A stretch of DNA of 64,000 nucleotides, from contig JAEUBA010000067.1 in the NCBI GenBank assembly GCA_018257865.1, positions 62,001 to 126,000 of the forward strand. Direction: 5' to 3'. Positions 11,136-21,819 of this stretch are shown here, in pieces (position 1 is the first letter of the stretch; each line of letters opens with the position of its first letter). Made by a program: the position numbers and the translations under genes. A model generated the notes under the pieces. That model was not told where the DNA came from. It ran no database searches and saw nothing but the letters and a program-made list of their open reading frames with translations. This DNA comes from Stereocaulon alpinum. Lineage: Eukaryota > Ascomycota > Lecanoromycetes > Lecanorales > Stereocaulaceae.

Positions 11136-13964
11136 GAGGGACTAAATTCAGAGCTCGCTTTCGACAAAGACAGCCACCATGTACAACATCCACGAAATTT
11201 AGATTGTGATGATTGGTTGGTGGCTCTAATTCTCAGTCATTCGTGCTTAGTGCGGGTGACTAAGCCTGTAAGCGTGACGCTAAAGGTATTGACTAATCGT
11301 GTCGGCAGCCACGAAAGACAAAAATGAAGCCGGCTCCGGTACTACTTTACGCTATCGTTCTTTAGAGGGAGGACACAATTGTCGATGCAGCGCCATTAGT
11401 TCCATATCTTCCTATTTCGTCCATAATATGGAAATGGTAATCTTAAGGTACAGTTGCGGGCTTCATGAGACAGTAGATTTTGCTCGACTTCACAGCAAAT
11501 TTATCCCACTGTAGTATAAGCTTCTCAGGGAGCTTAAATTCTAACACTGTAATCGACCACAGCACCCATATCGACCTGCTGGGCCAAGGATAAAACACAA
11601 TAACACAGGTGGTAGCCCTGGCAGCAACGCATCGTACCCTGGCTCAGGCCTACCTTTGATAGTAGTACCAGGCTCGGTGTCAGCATCCTTTCTCGTTTCT
11701 ACTGAATAATAGATTGACACTCTGTATTGCCAAGCAAGGCATACACGGGTATCGTATCGTTCCAATCTGGGGAGTGGCCCTGCAATAGGGTGGGTTGGCA
11801 GGCAGCGCAGTACAAGTTGCATGACCAAAGGCCACAACGATCGAACATCAACGGCAAAATGTACATTGAGACTGTCGAGTCAAGTACTAAGTTCCTGTTT
11901 GTCAAATTCGTGAGGCAACACTGCAGAAGGCTGAATGTGACCGAAGGAGCGAGGCTGTGAGAGCGCAGGTACCGGGAAGGATGAGGTGGAGGCACATTTG
12001 GATTGCTCTGATGCTCAACAGATCTTGAGTGAGAGCTGACTTGATGGGATCAAGATTATGGTACTCCTTTCACTCATTATGGCTTCCAGTCTTCTGATGG
12101 CGCATTCGTATTGCCTCTATCGGACATAGATATCACTCGGGCACACATTCCGTGGCTGTATCTGTAGCCCGGAACATGAGTGAACGCAACTTCAATTTCA
12201 GGATACGGCGCATACGTGGAAGAGCAGCATTCGAATCCTGGTTGATAAGAATTTGAGTTGATTCGTGCATTTTCCCTGACAATTCCCATTGGATGGGGTT
12301 GGTACCTGTCGAAGTTGCCACTCTGAGCTTCTGAACCTGCTCTTCTGCTGCGTTAAGCACTCAGCATTCCTTGTCAGGAGTGGGAAGCACATGTTCGGTA
12401 GTAACAACGCCCAGGGATCTGCGTGAGGCTGGTGAAACGTGGGCGCAACACTTTTGAAGTATGCAATATCGGTACGGATCTTTCGCAGTGAAACATTCTA
12501 CTTTATGTCTTGCCCTCTGGAGGAGAATTGCCCCGAGGCAACTCGGAAAAAGGCTGACCCACGTCTATTCAACATTTGTCACTCTGTTCACCTCTGCCGG
12601 GTAAGGTAGGTAGCATTCATAGGAGTAGTAGAAAGACGCATAGTGTTGGTTCCTCAGGCTCGAAAAGAGCGATTGAGCTGATTGGTCCAAAATGTTGTGT
12701 GTTTTCTCAACACGGATGCCGTTGTCGATCTGCCGCGGGGCTAGTGGGGACCCTGGGTAAGCTAGTACCTATAAGAGTCTAGTTATCGTGGTCACACCGC
12801 CTTGAACTGTGGGGTCCCGACGAAACGCAGGTTGTTCTTCGCAGAATCACAGAGGCAGCCATGTCCATCCGCCCAGGGGACAACTTCTTCAAGGGCAACC
12901 CCTTCGTTGGCGATTGTCTAGCAAACCCCTGCCTCCTGAGTATCAGATGGATTGCGACTCCTTCACCATGTGATCGTTGATAAGGCAGAGCCGCAGCGGA
13001 AGACCGTTAGACTCTTCAGGGGTAGGCAATCCTTGAAGATGAGCCTCTTCTCTTCATTCACGAACACTCCACGAGTGACACATAGCGCCCTGAATCTCAA
13101 TGCAGGCCACGATCTTTGGCTACCTTAGATACCGGAGTTGGGGAGAATTTCGGGCTATTGGTTCCCAAAGGTAAGGGCCCTGGAGGCTTGTGATACTAAT
13201 CGTGCGATCTAGCACTGCGGACGTGGCTTGCCAGATTGCTGCGATCGCAAAGGGATACATGCCCGCAACAAGTTCAACACGTATGGTATAGCAGGACTTT
13301 TAATTTGTTGCAAAGCAGAATCATAGAGCAAACAGTAGAGTATAATAATCCATACACAGTGATTATTATAGACCTGCTCAACGAAAAGGGTGGGCAATTA
13401 AGGTACCAGTAACAAGCCCAGTCGGTAGCGTTGCGCCTAGACCCCAGCACTTTCATCGAAGCCAACCTAATCTTTCCAATCCCACTCTGCAGCAACTCAA
13501 ACTCAGCGACTAACTACTCATTCTTGCATCTCCATCGCTCTTTTGATCAACTCGTTGCGACGTACCCCATTCTTGTATTTGTACTATGCATCTCTAAGAT
13601 TGAACCTTTCCATTCCTTTTTGGAAAGCTGTGCGAGTCTGCAAGACACGAGAATCCGCGGGGCTTCGCAGGCCGAGCCAATGTACAAGGTGCATCCAATC
13701 CGACGACCAATTGTTTGACGCCATATTCGCTATTGAGGCCCTCCGCCTTCACAATCATTCACTTTCGTAAGTTTCACTTGCCACTGGCATTCTTCCGAAC
13801 TGAATATATCTCGTCTGAATATTCTTCCTCTTTCCTGCAACATCCTTTCCCTCCTCCATCTATCACGCTCACCCTCGCCCTCACCGCCCACTGCAACAAC
13901 CCCACTTCCTCGTAACTTATGTCATGTACCTCAACACTAATTCAGCGCATTGATTTATAGCGTC
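11136..13964. other. Long divergent intergenic region between RPC2 and PUF gene
   Basis: About 2.8 kb separates the two divergent starts. Open frames are short and overlapping. The segment 12803-12960 has one rather coding-like plus frame (it includes PGDNFFKGNPFVGD) that I could not assign to a family or extend. The last 400 nt before 13965 are pyrimidine-rich, as expected for the leader of the PUF gene. No RNA gene was recognised. Confidence 0.45.
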
Positions 13965-16900
13965 ATGGCCTTCAACAACTCAATCACAGCCCGGTACGAT
14001 GAGCTGAGGTCTCCAAACCCACCCTCAAACCCCACCACAGGCACTACGACTCCCTCCAGATACTCGGGCAGCTTTATGCAGAGCCACTCTCAGCCATTCA
14101 ACGACACCCGAGCGAGTCTCCAGCGTAGGCAGACCACAGATCTCAGCAAGATGCCCGCCATCACCCCAATCGGCCAACAGCCTACACCAGTCACACAAGG
14201 AGGAGATTCAGTGGACATGGCGGCCACGGTGAGATCAACTCCTTAACACTTCTCATTTGGACCCTTTGTAGATCATGTGACTCTTTTTATTGTCATTATA
14301 TGCCTCAACAGCTTGCTATTGTCAACTCTACTTTTTGGTGATCGTGGAAACTTCTCAGCTTCACTTGCTGACAACCCCTCAATTAGACTTTTCATAAAGC
14401 CCAGCTCGTAAGGCCCCTCACTTCTTCACTCCGCCCTCTCCCATCTGCCTTCTTTACAACTCCTCACCTCCTTCGCCTCCCCTCATACCCTCCTTCTACT
14501 ACCAACACCACACTATCTGACATACTCCAGGTTGAGAAGAAGCGTCAAGAGTACGAAGTCCTTCAAGAGCGGCGTAAGCGGTTCGAGGCCCAAATGCTGC
14601 TCTTCAGCCAGCAACAGGCTCTACAAAAAGAAGAACTGGACCATATGACTCAAGAGCTCCAGCAGACTAGCCTTGCTGGACACCAGAGCGAGCCCACAAC
14701 GCCTCCCGAATACCGTGATCATGTCTTGCCTTCAGTGTTCTCACGTAGCAACCGCTACTCCTCCTCAAGCATCACCTCACCTCCGGGTCTCACACGAGGC
14801 AGCCGTTCAGGCTCTCAGCTCACCTCTCCACCCTCTGAATTAGCTCAGACCTTGCACAACCACATCAACTCAGATACGCTACCCTCCAAATCTGTGCCGG
14901 GTTCTAGGCGTGGATCAAATGAGGGTGTCCGAGCCTATGTACCTGAGACCAATGGCACGAGTCGTCGTGCTGGAGCGTAAGTCGTCTCCTTTTTCCCTGC
15001 TAACGACCGGGATCTATAACACGTCGGTGCTGATATTGTGCAGAGCGAACCGCTACTCCATGCCAGTTACTGGGTTGAGGAGCCGCAATCACGAGACTGT
15101 CCCCGAGCATTCTGCTACCATGGGTCTAGGCCATATCAACACTACAAGCTTTCTTTTCGGAGACGATGATGATAACAAAGAGTCTACCACCTCGCCAGAT
15201 GTGAAGAGCTACCTACAGATGAACGCGACAGATGACAAATTCCCGATTTTGGTTCAGCGTAATGGCTATCCCGGAGTGGTGAGTAGCAGCTTGCATTTCG
15301 GCTCTGTAGTCCAGACTAACGGCATGCTGCAGCTTTCTGCATCTTCTGCTGCTTTGGATTTGGCCCTTTCACCATCTCCGCACCCAGATGCTCAGAACAA
15401 TGGTTGGAGCCAACTCGCGCGTCACCGCCTTTCTCAGCAGGGAATGACACAGAGCGCACTCAACACTTTGTCAAACGGTCCGGTGAGCAACGGTGCCTCC
15501 AGCAACGAGGTTCAGACATCTCCTGAGACAATGAGTGTTCGGAATCCCAATCGTCACTCCATGGAAGCCAGCCTAGCAACTTACACACAAACACCACAAG
15601 CGAGCCAAGCCTCGTCCACCGAGTTGAGCCGACCCACCACTTTGGGGAGTATCCACGCGTCGTACTCTACAAATGACGTTCCTACGCTGAAGAAATCCAA
15701 TGTCTTAATGACCAATGTTACGCCTACCAAGAATGATGCAGAGCAGAAGTTTCACAATCACAATGCAAGCTTGGGCCGTATTCCCGCAAATGCGATGAGT
15801 AGTCGTCACAGCCGTGAGCTCTCCGGGGGTGACAATCGACGTGATGAACAGGCCAATGCATACCAGCAAATTCTTTCTAGCTTACAAGCTAGCGCTGCTC
15901 CGTTTGGTCCAGCCACAACTGCCGCCTCACCTGTTGAATCGATGCCAAATCCTATGGCTCAATTTAACCCTGCGATGCAGTTCGCCAGCCAGCCATTTTA
16001 TCCCGGCTATGGAATGCAAATGATGAGCATGGGTATGACTCCGATGCCTATGGCTAATCCCATGGCGTTCCAAAATCAAATGCAAGCTTTCCAGCCTCAG
16101 AACGGGTTTCAGCAGAATGGTTTCTCACCTTATCCGAATTACGGAGTCCAAGGCCGTTTCCAAGATAGCCAAGCCCGTGTCATTCAGCAGCGACGTATGC
16201 AGAACGGTGACGGTAAGCAATTCCCTAGCTCTTGGACAAATTACGACTGCTGACAATCATCATAGAGAATGCTCGCTTCACAAACGTCAAATTGGAGAAC
16301 CTTCAGGGCGAGATCTTGGGCCTCTGCAAGGATCAGCATGGGTGCCGTTATCTCCAGAAGAAGCTGGAAGAGCGTAACCCCGAGCACGTCCAGATGATCT
16401 TCATCGAGACGTACGAGTATGTGGTTGACCTTATGACTGGTAATGGCTCCCTCTCCCAAGACGTAGCGTGCTTTGCTGACAACGTTAGATGCGTTCGGCA
16501 ATTATCTGTGCCAAAAGCTTCTCGAGTTTTCGAATGACGAGCAGCGTACCGTCTTAATCAACAACGCCGCTCCGAAGATGGTTGAGATCGCACTGAATCC
16601 CCACGGCACACGAGCTCTGCAGAAGATGATCGAGTTCATCTCCACCCGCGAGCAGATCCAGATCGTCATCAACGCTTTGAATGATCGTGTGGTGGAGTTA
16701 ATCCAGGATCTCAATGGCAACCATGTCATTCAAAAGTGCCTCAACCGCCTCTCCTCTGAGGACGCTCAGGTTTGTAATTGCGCATTCGAGCTTAGCGAAG
16801 CCTTGACTAACTAGTTACAGTTCATCTTCGATACTGTTGGCATTAACTGCGTTGCAGTGGGAACTCATCGTCATGGCTGCTGTGTCCTGCAGCGCTGCAT

Positions 16901-17666
16901 CGACCATGCCACTGGCCTTCAGAAGGCCAAGCTCATTAGCCAAATCACTTCCAACGCCTTCTCCCTTGTGCAGGATCCGTTCGGCAATTACGTCCTTCAA
17001 TACATCGTCGATCTTCAAGAGGACTGCTTCACCAATCCGTTGTGCCAGGCTTTCCAAGGGCATATACCTTCTCTGTCAAAGCAGAAGTTCAGCTCCAATG
17101 TCATCGAAAAATGCCTCCGTGGAGCCGACAAAAACGTCACACGCGTGATGATTGACGAGATGCTGAATGCCAACGAGCTGGAGAGAATGCTTCGTGACTC
17201 ATACGCCAACTATGTTGTCCAGACTGCTATGGATTACGCCGATGCTGAAACCAAAGCACATCTTGTGGACGCTATTCGTCCTCTGCTGCCGGCCGTACGT
17301 CAAACCCCCCATGGCCGTCGCATTCAGAGCAAGATCATGGCCTTGGAAGGTCAAGGTCGCTTCAGCGGTAATGGCACTCCAACCGACCGTTCCTCCGGAC
17401 AGATTCCCCTGAGTCTGCAAATGACATCCAGCCCGATGGCGAGCACTTATGCTGCACCAGTCAATCCTTATAACTCGATGAACAATGGATTCGCGCCCCA
17501 ATTTCGTGGACAGTATCCTCAATTCTCACCTGCTGCTCATGCACATACGCTCAGCAACGGCTCCAACAACTTCATGCATTTCAATCCTGACAACAACCAG
17601 CAATCTGTACAACAATCTGCTCCGTCTTTTGCGCGTATGCCTCAGGTCAATGGTGGCTTCTTTTGA
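13965..17666 (+). CDS. Pumilio/PUF-family RNA-binding protein, Puf4/Mpt5 type
   Basis: Seven exons: 13965-14228, 14531-14976, 15044-15278, 15333-16212, 16266-16439, 16489-16769 and 16821-17666, giving 1041 residues. PUF proteins bind 3' UTR elements and recruit deadenylases to repress or destabilise mRNAs in the cytoplasm. The first 600 residues are disordered and rich in Ser, Asn, Gln and Met, with an early coiled-coil stretch (EKKRQEYEVLQERRKRFEAQ). Eight PUF repeats follow at about 610-950, with core motifs such as KDQHGCRYLQK, DAFGNYLCQKLLE, LNPHGTRALQK, LNGNHVIQKC, HRHGCCVLQRC, DPFGNYVLQY, KFSSNVIEKC and DSYANYVVQTA. This core resembles yeast Puf4 and Mpt5 more than Puf3. The first intron is long (302 nt) and the third (15279-15332) is 54 nt with no stop, so it could be retained without breaking the frame. 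Confidence 0.9.
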
Positions 17667-18674
17667 AGCGAGCCGTTGATCTAGACTGTAATTGACACGA
17701 TGACACGACTTCTACGCAAACACAGCTCGGATTGCTTTAATGATACGCCTTTACCCATACGACCTGTCATGTCAAACAATGTTGGCATGATACCGACTGG
17801 GATGTTACGTCTTTGGATGAATCCGATTCATGTCGAAGCATGACCCTCAATGCCAAAATCACCGACCTATTGGATCCATCTGTGGTATTTGTTTGGACCC
17901 ACTGCATTCTTTTTCAAGAAGCTCAACAGCATGTCTGCTCGATTTAGTGGAAGCATGTTGATGGACTCTGTATGCGGTCCAGACACACAGAGACGGAACC
18001 TCTTAACCTGATTCTTTGTATTCATATTGGAAAATCATACAGCTATCCTGCATTTCTTTTGTCACAAATTTCTTTCCTTTTTTAGTGGACTCGGCAAGCA
18101 TCAACGATTCTCGATTTACGACTTGGACATTCCCTTATCCACTCGCAGGTGTTCCCTCCTGCGAAAGCAGTAGGCCCATCTGTATGATCAGTACTTGCGA
18201 CTCGCGACTGAGCGTCTGCCGGACCTCAATTTGGCAGCACAAGCTAAGCTTGCACCAATGCACCACCTAAGCCACCTCATCTGCAGAACCAAAACATCTA
18301 TGATACATCATGGAGGTACCGTCTTCTTTGGCCTTTACATCACGACATATGGCATACATGAGCGAGCAATGAAAGACCACCTGACGAATATCAGCTGTAT
18401 CTAGACGCATTTGATAGATCAATGTTATTTTATTATCTCACTGACTAGGCTTCCATGTCAATAGATAACAATAGCCTCCTATCTACTCAGACACTCAACA
18501 CTCGGCCCATTGAATGGCTCGAGGAGTAATGCATAGACATAAAGTAGTGGTATCAGTAAAAAGGATGCTCCACCACACCATCAACCTGATAGGGCTGACC
18601 CACTAGCGCGATCGACCTCTAAAACATTTCAAGCTCCACTCCCATCTCTCAACTTACCACACACCACCCACAAA
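17667..18674. other. Intergenic, PUF 3' region and mS33 promoter
   Basis: About 1 kb with only short open frames. It begins with the probable 3' UTR of the PUF gene and ends with a pyrimidine-rich stretch just before the mS33 start. Confidence 0.45.
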
Positions 18675-19173
18675 ATGGCAGTCCCTCAATCCCGCCTCCT
18701 AGCCCTCCACAAGGTACCCTTCCCTCCCTCATCCTCCCCTCCTCTCCCCCCCCCCAAAAAACAAAACCACCCAACTAACCCCCCCCCCTCCACCAACCAC
18801 AGCTCCAAACAACCCTCTTCTCCCAAACCTACAACCCGCACCACCTCCGCACAGGCAACAAAATCCTACGCCAACGCCTCCGCGGCCCCGCCGTCGCAGC
18901 CTACTACCCGCCCCGTCTAGCCACGATCAAAGACCTGAAGAAAGCGTACAAGAACTTCGAGGTCGGGCTCGATATGGATACGTGGGATGAAGAGGAGGAG
19001 GAGAGGTTGGAGCGCGTGAGGTTGAAGAAGGTGAGGGGGAAGGGGGCGCCGAGGAAGAAAGGGGCGCCGAAGGAGGGGGGTGAGTTTGTTTTTGTTTTTG
19101 TTTTTTTTGAAGTTTGGGGGGGGGAGGGCTAATGGGTTTTGTAGATGAGAAGGGGAAGAAAGGGAAGAAGTGA
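18675..19173 (+). CDS. RSM27: Mitochondrial small-subunit ribosomal protein mS33 (Rsm27)
   Basis: Three exons: 18675-18713, 18803-19079 and 19145-19173, giving 114 residues. The conserved core is visible: SRLLALHK, then TYNPHHLRTGNKILRQRL, RGPAVAAYYP and ATIKDLKKAY. This matches the mS33/Rsm27 family, a small component of the mitochondrial ribosome with no bacterial counterpart. The C-terminal third is charged, with an acidic run and a Lys/Gly-rich tail. Introns are GT-AG; the first is C-rich and A-rich (18714-18802), the second contains a long T/G-rich tract. The last exon has only 29 nt. The start is fixed by the conserved N-terminal helix. Confidence 0.85.
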
Positions 19174-19660
19174 GGGGATGGGGTGGGGTGATGGGTGTGG
19201 GGGGTGTAGTATGGGATAGGCATCTTGATAGAATGGAGTGAGCGAGAGTATGTATACTATGGTGTACAAAGGTTGGAGGAATGAGGGAGAAGGCAGGATC
19301 CGGATGGAGTCGATTGAAGGTGAATATCTTGAGGTTCTGTTTGCAGAATGAAGAGGCGTGAAGAGGGAAGAGAGGATGCATTGGAATCGGCAGGCTACCT
19401 CGATGATTTCGTGGCATATTCCATGCTATGTAAGATACGAATATGCTACGGATTCCGCCTCGCTATGCAATTCAACGAGCCCAAGAGCGGATCAATCCTC
19501 CAGAACGTTTTCGCTTCCATCTACCAAAGTCTAAGTAACTTGTGACCTCTACCTTCCTGAGCGTCTCGACAATACGAGGTGCAAGGTTTCCAAGCTCCTC
19601 CTCGTCTGGTCCTGATCGGCGCTCTTGGATTTTTGCTCGAAATCGTCCATTCTTCCCCAC
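19174..19660. other. Convergent intergenic region
   Basis: The 487 nt hold the 3' ends of the mS33 gene (plus) and the RS-domain gene (minus). No other signal was recognised. Confidence 0.5.
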
Positions 19661-21373
19661 TCAGAACGCAGTCCCAGTCCCCACACCCTCTCCACTCATC
19701 GCATCCAATGCCTCCTCCGCCAGCTCACTCCTTAGCCCGTCCCTTCTACTCTCCCTCTCCCTGCTTCCCCACTCCCGTAACTCTTTCCGCTTCTCGCGCT
19801 GCTTCTCCTCAATTTGTTCTAAGAGCTTTTTCCTGCCTTCTTCCAACTCCGCCAGCCGCTTCTTAGCTGCGGGATCGATTGCGCTCGGTAAAGCTTCACC
19901 GCCATCTTTGATGGCAGGCACGGAAGCGAGATGATTGGTGAAGCGCTGGGTACGAGGGTAGGTCGTTGAAGAAGAGTTGTTAGAGCGAAAAGGCGGGGGG
20001 GCACGGAACGGAGCTTCATAGGAAGATGGCGGACCGTGGTGAGAACCTCGTGGGCCGTGCGGAACGTGATCTCCAGGTGGGGGGCGAGAGTCGTAATGCC
20101 CTCGCGAAGGTGGGCCATGGTATGGCGATGCGGGAGGTGGACGACCACCACGATAAGCTGGCGGACCCCCGTATTGGTGATCTCGTGAATCTCCTCTCCC
20201 ACCAAAGGACGGCCCACCTCGCGGTCGAGTGGGGGCAGCAAGGAGGTTGGCGCTTGTAGGGCGATTGTGTGCTGACATGGATATTGGAGCTGCAGGCGGT
20301 GGCCCAGATGGTGAGTCTCGAGCATAAGAGTCTCTGCGCGCGGGGCCACTCGGTGGTGGGCGGGTGTCTCCATTCCGGTATCCTGATGGTCCAGACGGGG
20401 CCATCTGGGCATCTGACCAGGCAGCAGGTGTATTCCCATTACGGAATCCATCTCGCTCCCGTGCTGGTGGAGATCGGGTGCGGTAGGATAACGGTTCGCG
20501 TGGTGGGGAAATTGGGACAGGCGAGTAACCTCTTCGAGGAGGAGATCTGTCACGATAGCCTGTATCTCGTGGACCAGCTGGCGGCGCGCGACCACCGCGT
20601 GATGCTGGGGTATGTGTACCTGATCCAGTGTTTGGTATCCGATCAGGGTGCATATGCGGTGAGGAACGTCGAGAAGAGATAGGTGAGGCAATGCGTGAAA
20701 CATGTTCTGAGCGTCTTAGTGGGGACGGTGATCGTTCCCCAGGGCGGTAATTGTTCTCATTCGGGAACCTTGGCCGTGGGTTCCTTGGTGGAGAGTGATC
20801 ACGTCTCTCATATCTATCCCTCGAAGGAGACACCATTCTGTCCCGTTTGGTGGGAAGTGGCGAGCGAGGACGACGATAGGGTGAAGGTTCTCGTCTCATT
20901 GGAGGTGATCTTGGACGGCCCACGGGAGATCGTGAGTATCGTCGTGTCCTAGGCAAGGGTGATCTTGCGCGTATGTCTCTTCGAGGCGAATAAGCTCTAG
21001 GCGGTGATCGTGGTCGCCCTCTGTAGCTGCCTCCATCTCTTCCTCTGTACGCTGGGCTTCGCGATCGGCGGCGGTCTACTCCCGGAGCATATGAATCTAC
21101 ATGGGGGTCTGGCGTGCGGCCTCTTCGTGGTGGAGATCGATAGCCACGATAGTCTGAACGTGGAGCGCCGTTGCGGTCTGAAGGGCGATATGACTCTCCG
21201 CTAAGAGGGCGATCGTCATCGTCGTATCTGAGGGTAAGCATGTCAGTAACATAGACGGATTGGGCGCTAGAAGCTTGTGAAGGACATTCAGTATCAAAGG
21301 GTAGAAGCTTCCGTGAGTCGAAGCTGCTTAAGATAGCGTGTGGAACGAACCTTCTGTCCCGGCCTCTGTCCAT
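19661..21373 (-). CDS. Arg/Ser- and Pro-rich (RS-domain) nuclear protein
   Basis: Two exons: 21373-21351 and 21227-19661, with a 123-nt GT-AG intron, giving 529 residues starting MDRGRDRRYDDDDRP. Residues about 10-470 are low complexity, dense in RS/RSP, SPPR and Pro/Gly/Tyr, like the RS domains of splicing-associated proteins such as SRRM. The last 80 residues form a charged coiled coil (KKRLAELEEGRKKLLEQIEE and following). There is no RRM. The start was placed at 21373 because the splice from ...RDR to RYDDDD removes a stretch with no RS character and uses good GT and CCTCAG sites. A role in splicing or RNA-protein condensates is inference from composition. The opposite strand also shows long open frames that are composition artefacts. 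Confidence 0.75.
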   Translation of the reverse strand: MDRGRDRRFVPHAILSSFDSRKLLPFDTECPSQASSAQSVYVTDMLTLRYDDDDRPLSGESYRPSDRNGAPRSDYRGYRSPPRRGRTPDPHVDSYAPGVDRRRSRSPAYRGRDGGSYRGRPRSPPRAYSPRRDIRARSPLPRTRRYSRSPVGRPRSPPMRREPSPYRRPRSPLPTKRDRMVSPSRDRYERRDHSPPRNPRPRFPNENNYRPGERSPSPLRRSEHVSRIASPISSRRSSPHMHPDRIPNTGSGTHTPASRGGRAPPAGPRDTGYRDRSPPRRGYSPVPISPPREPLSYRTRSPPARERDGFRNGNTPAAWSDAQMAPSGPSGYRNGDTRPPPSGPARRDSYARDSPSGPPPAAPISMSAHNRPTSANLLAAPTRPRGGPSFGGRGDSRDHQYGGPPAYRGGRPPPASPYHGPPSRGHYDSRPPPGDHVPHGPRGSHHGPPSSYEAPFRAPPPFRSNNSSSTTYPRTQRFTNHLASVPAIKDGGEALPSAIDPAAKKRLAELEEGRKKLLEQIEEKQREKRKELREWGSRERESRRDGLRSELAEEALDAMSGEGVGTGTAF

Positions 21374-21819
21374 AGTGCTTGGTGAACTTTTCACTCAGAC
21401 GGAAAGAGCGAGCTGGTCAAAGTGACTGTCGTAGAGCTGGATAGCGCATGAGTGTGAAGCTAGGCAAGACGCGGGCAATGACCTCGCAGTGGTGCAGTGA
21501 TCGTCAACAAAATAATTTTGGCACGCTAACCGCATCAGGACCACGATCTAAATTATAGAGACTCCCGTCTCCTTTTTCCAGTCCACAGCATCCACCAAGC
21601 ACCGCTGTCAGCTGCAGACGAATAAAATTCCGTAAGGGGTAGCTTAAACCTACGTCATGTCGTTTTGACGCCCATCGAACATTCACCCAGTCATTCACCA
21701 CCTTTCTGGTGTTCTGGGCCTGTACGAGTTGCATTCACTATGGGTGTTGGTTGGCAAAATTTTATGCCTTCAATGTTGACGCCTTGTATGTGTTGGTTGA
21801 TGATATGATTCCCTGTGGA
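21374..21819. other. Intergenic between RS gene and SF3B2
   Basis: Both neighbours are on the minus strand, so this 446-nt stretch holds the RS-gene promoter and the SF3B2 3' end. Nothing else was seen. Confidence 0.45.

Noticed and set aside
12225..12250. Sequence resembling a tRNA T-loop (ttcgaatcc)
   Set aside because: The flanking bases do not form the required stems.
12803..12960. Coding-like plus frame with PGDNFFKGNPFVGD
   Set aside because: No family was recognised, it ends after about 55 codons and no exon could be joined to it. Reported only as part of the intergenic note.
19819..20703. Long open minus-strand frame (about 294 codons) overlapping the RS-domain gene in another frame
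   Set aside because: Its composition follows from the RS/Pro-rich coding sequence read out of frame; no domain and no independent start context.
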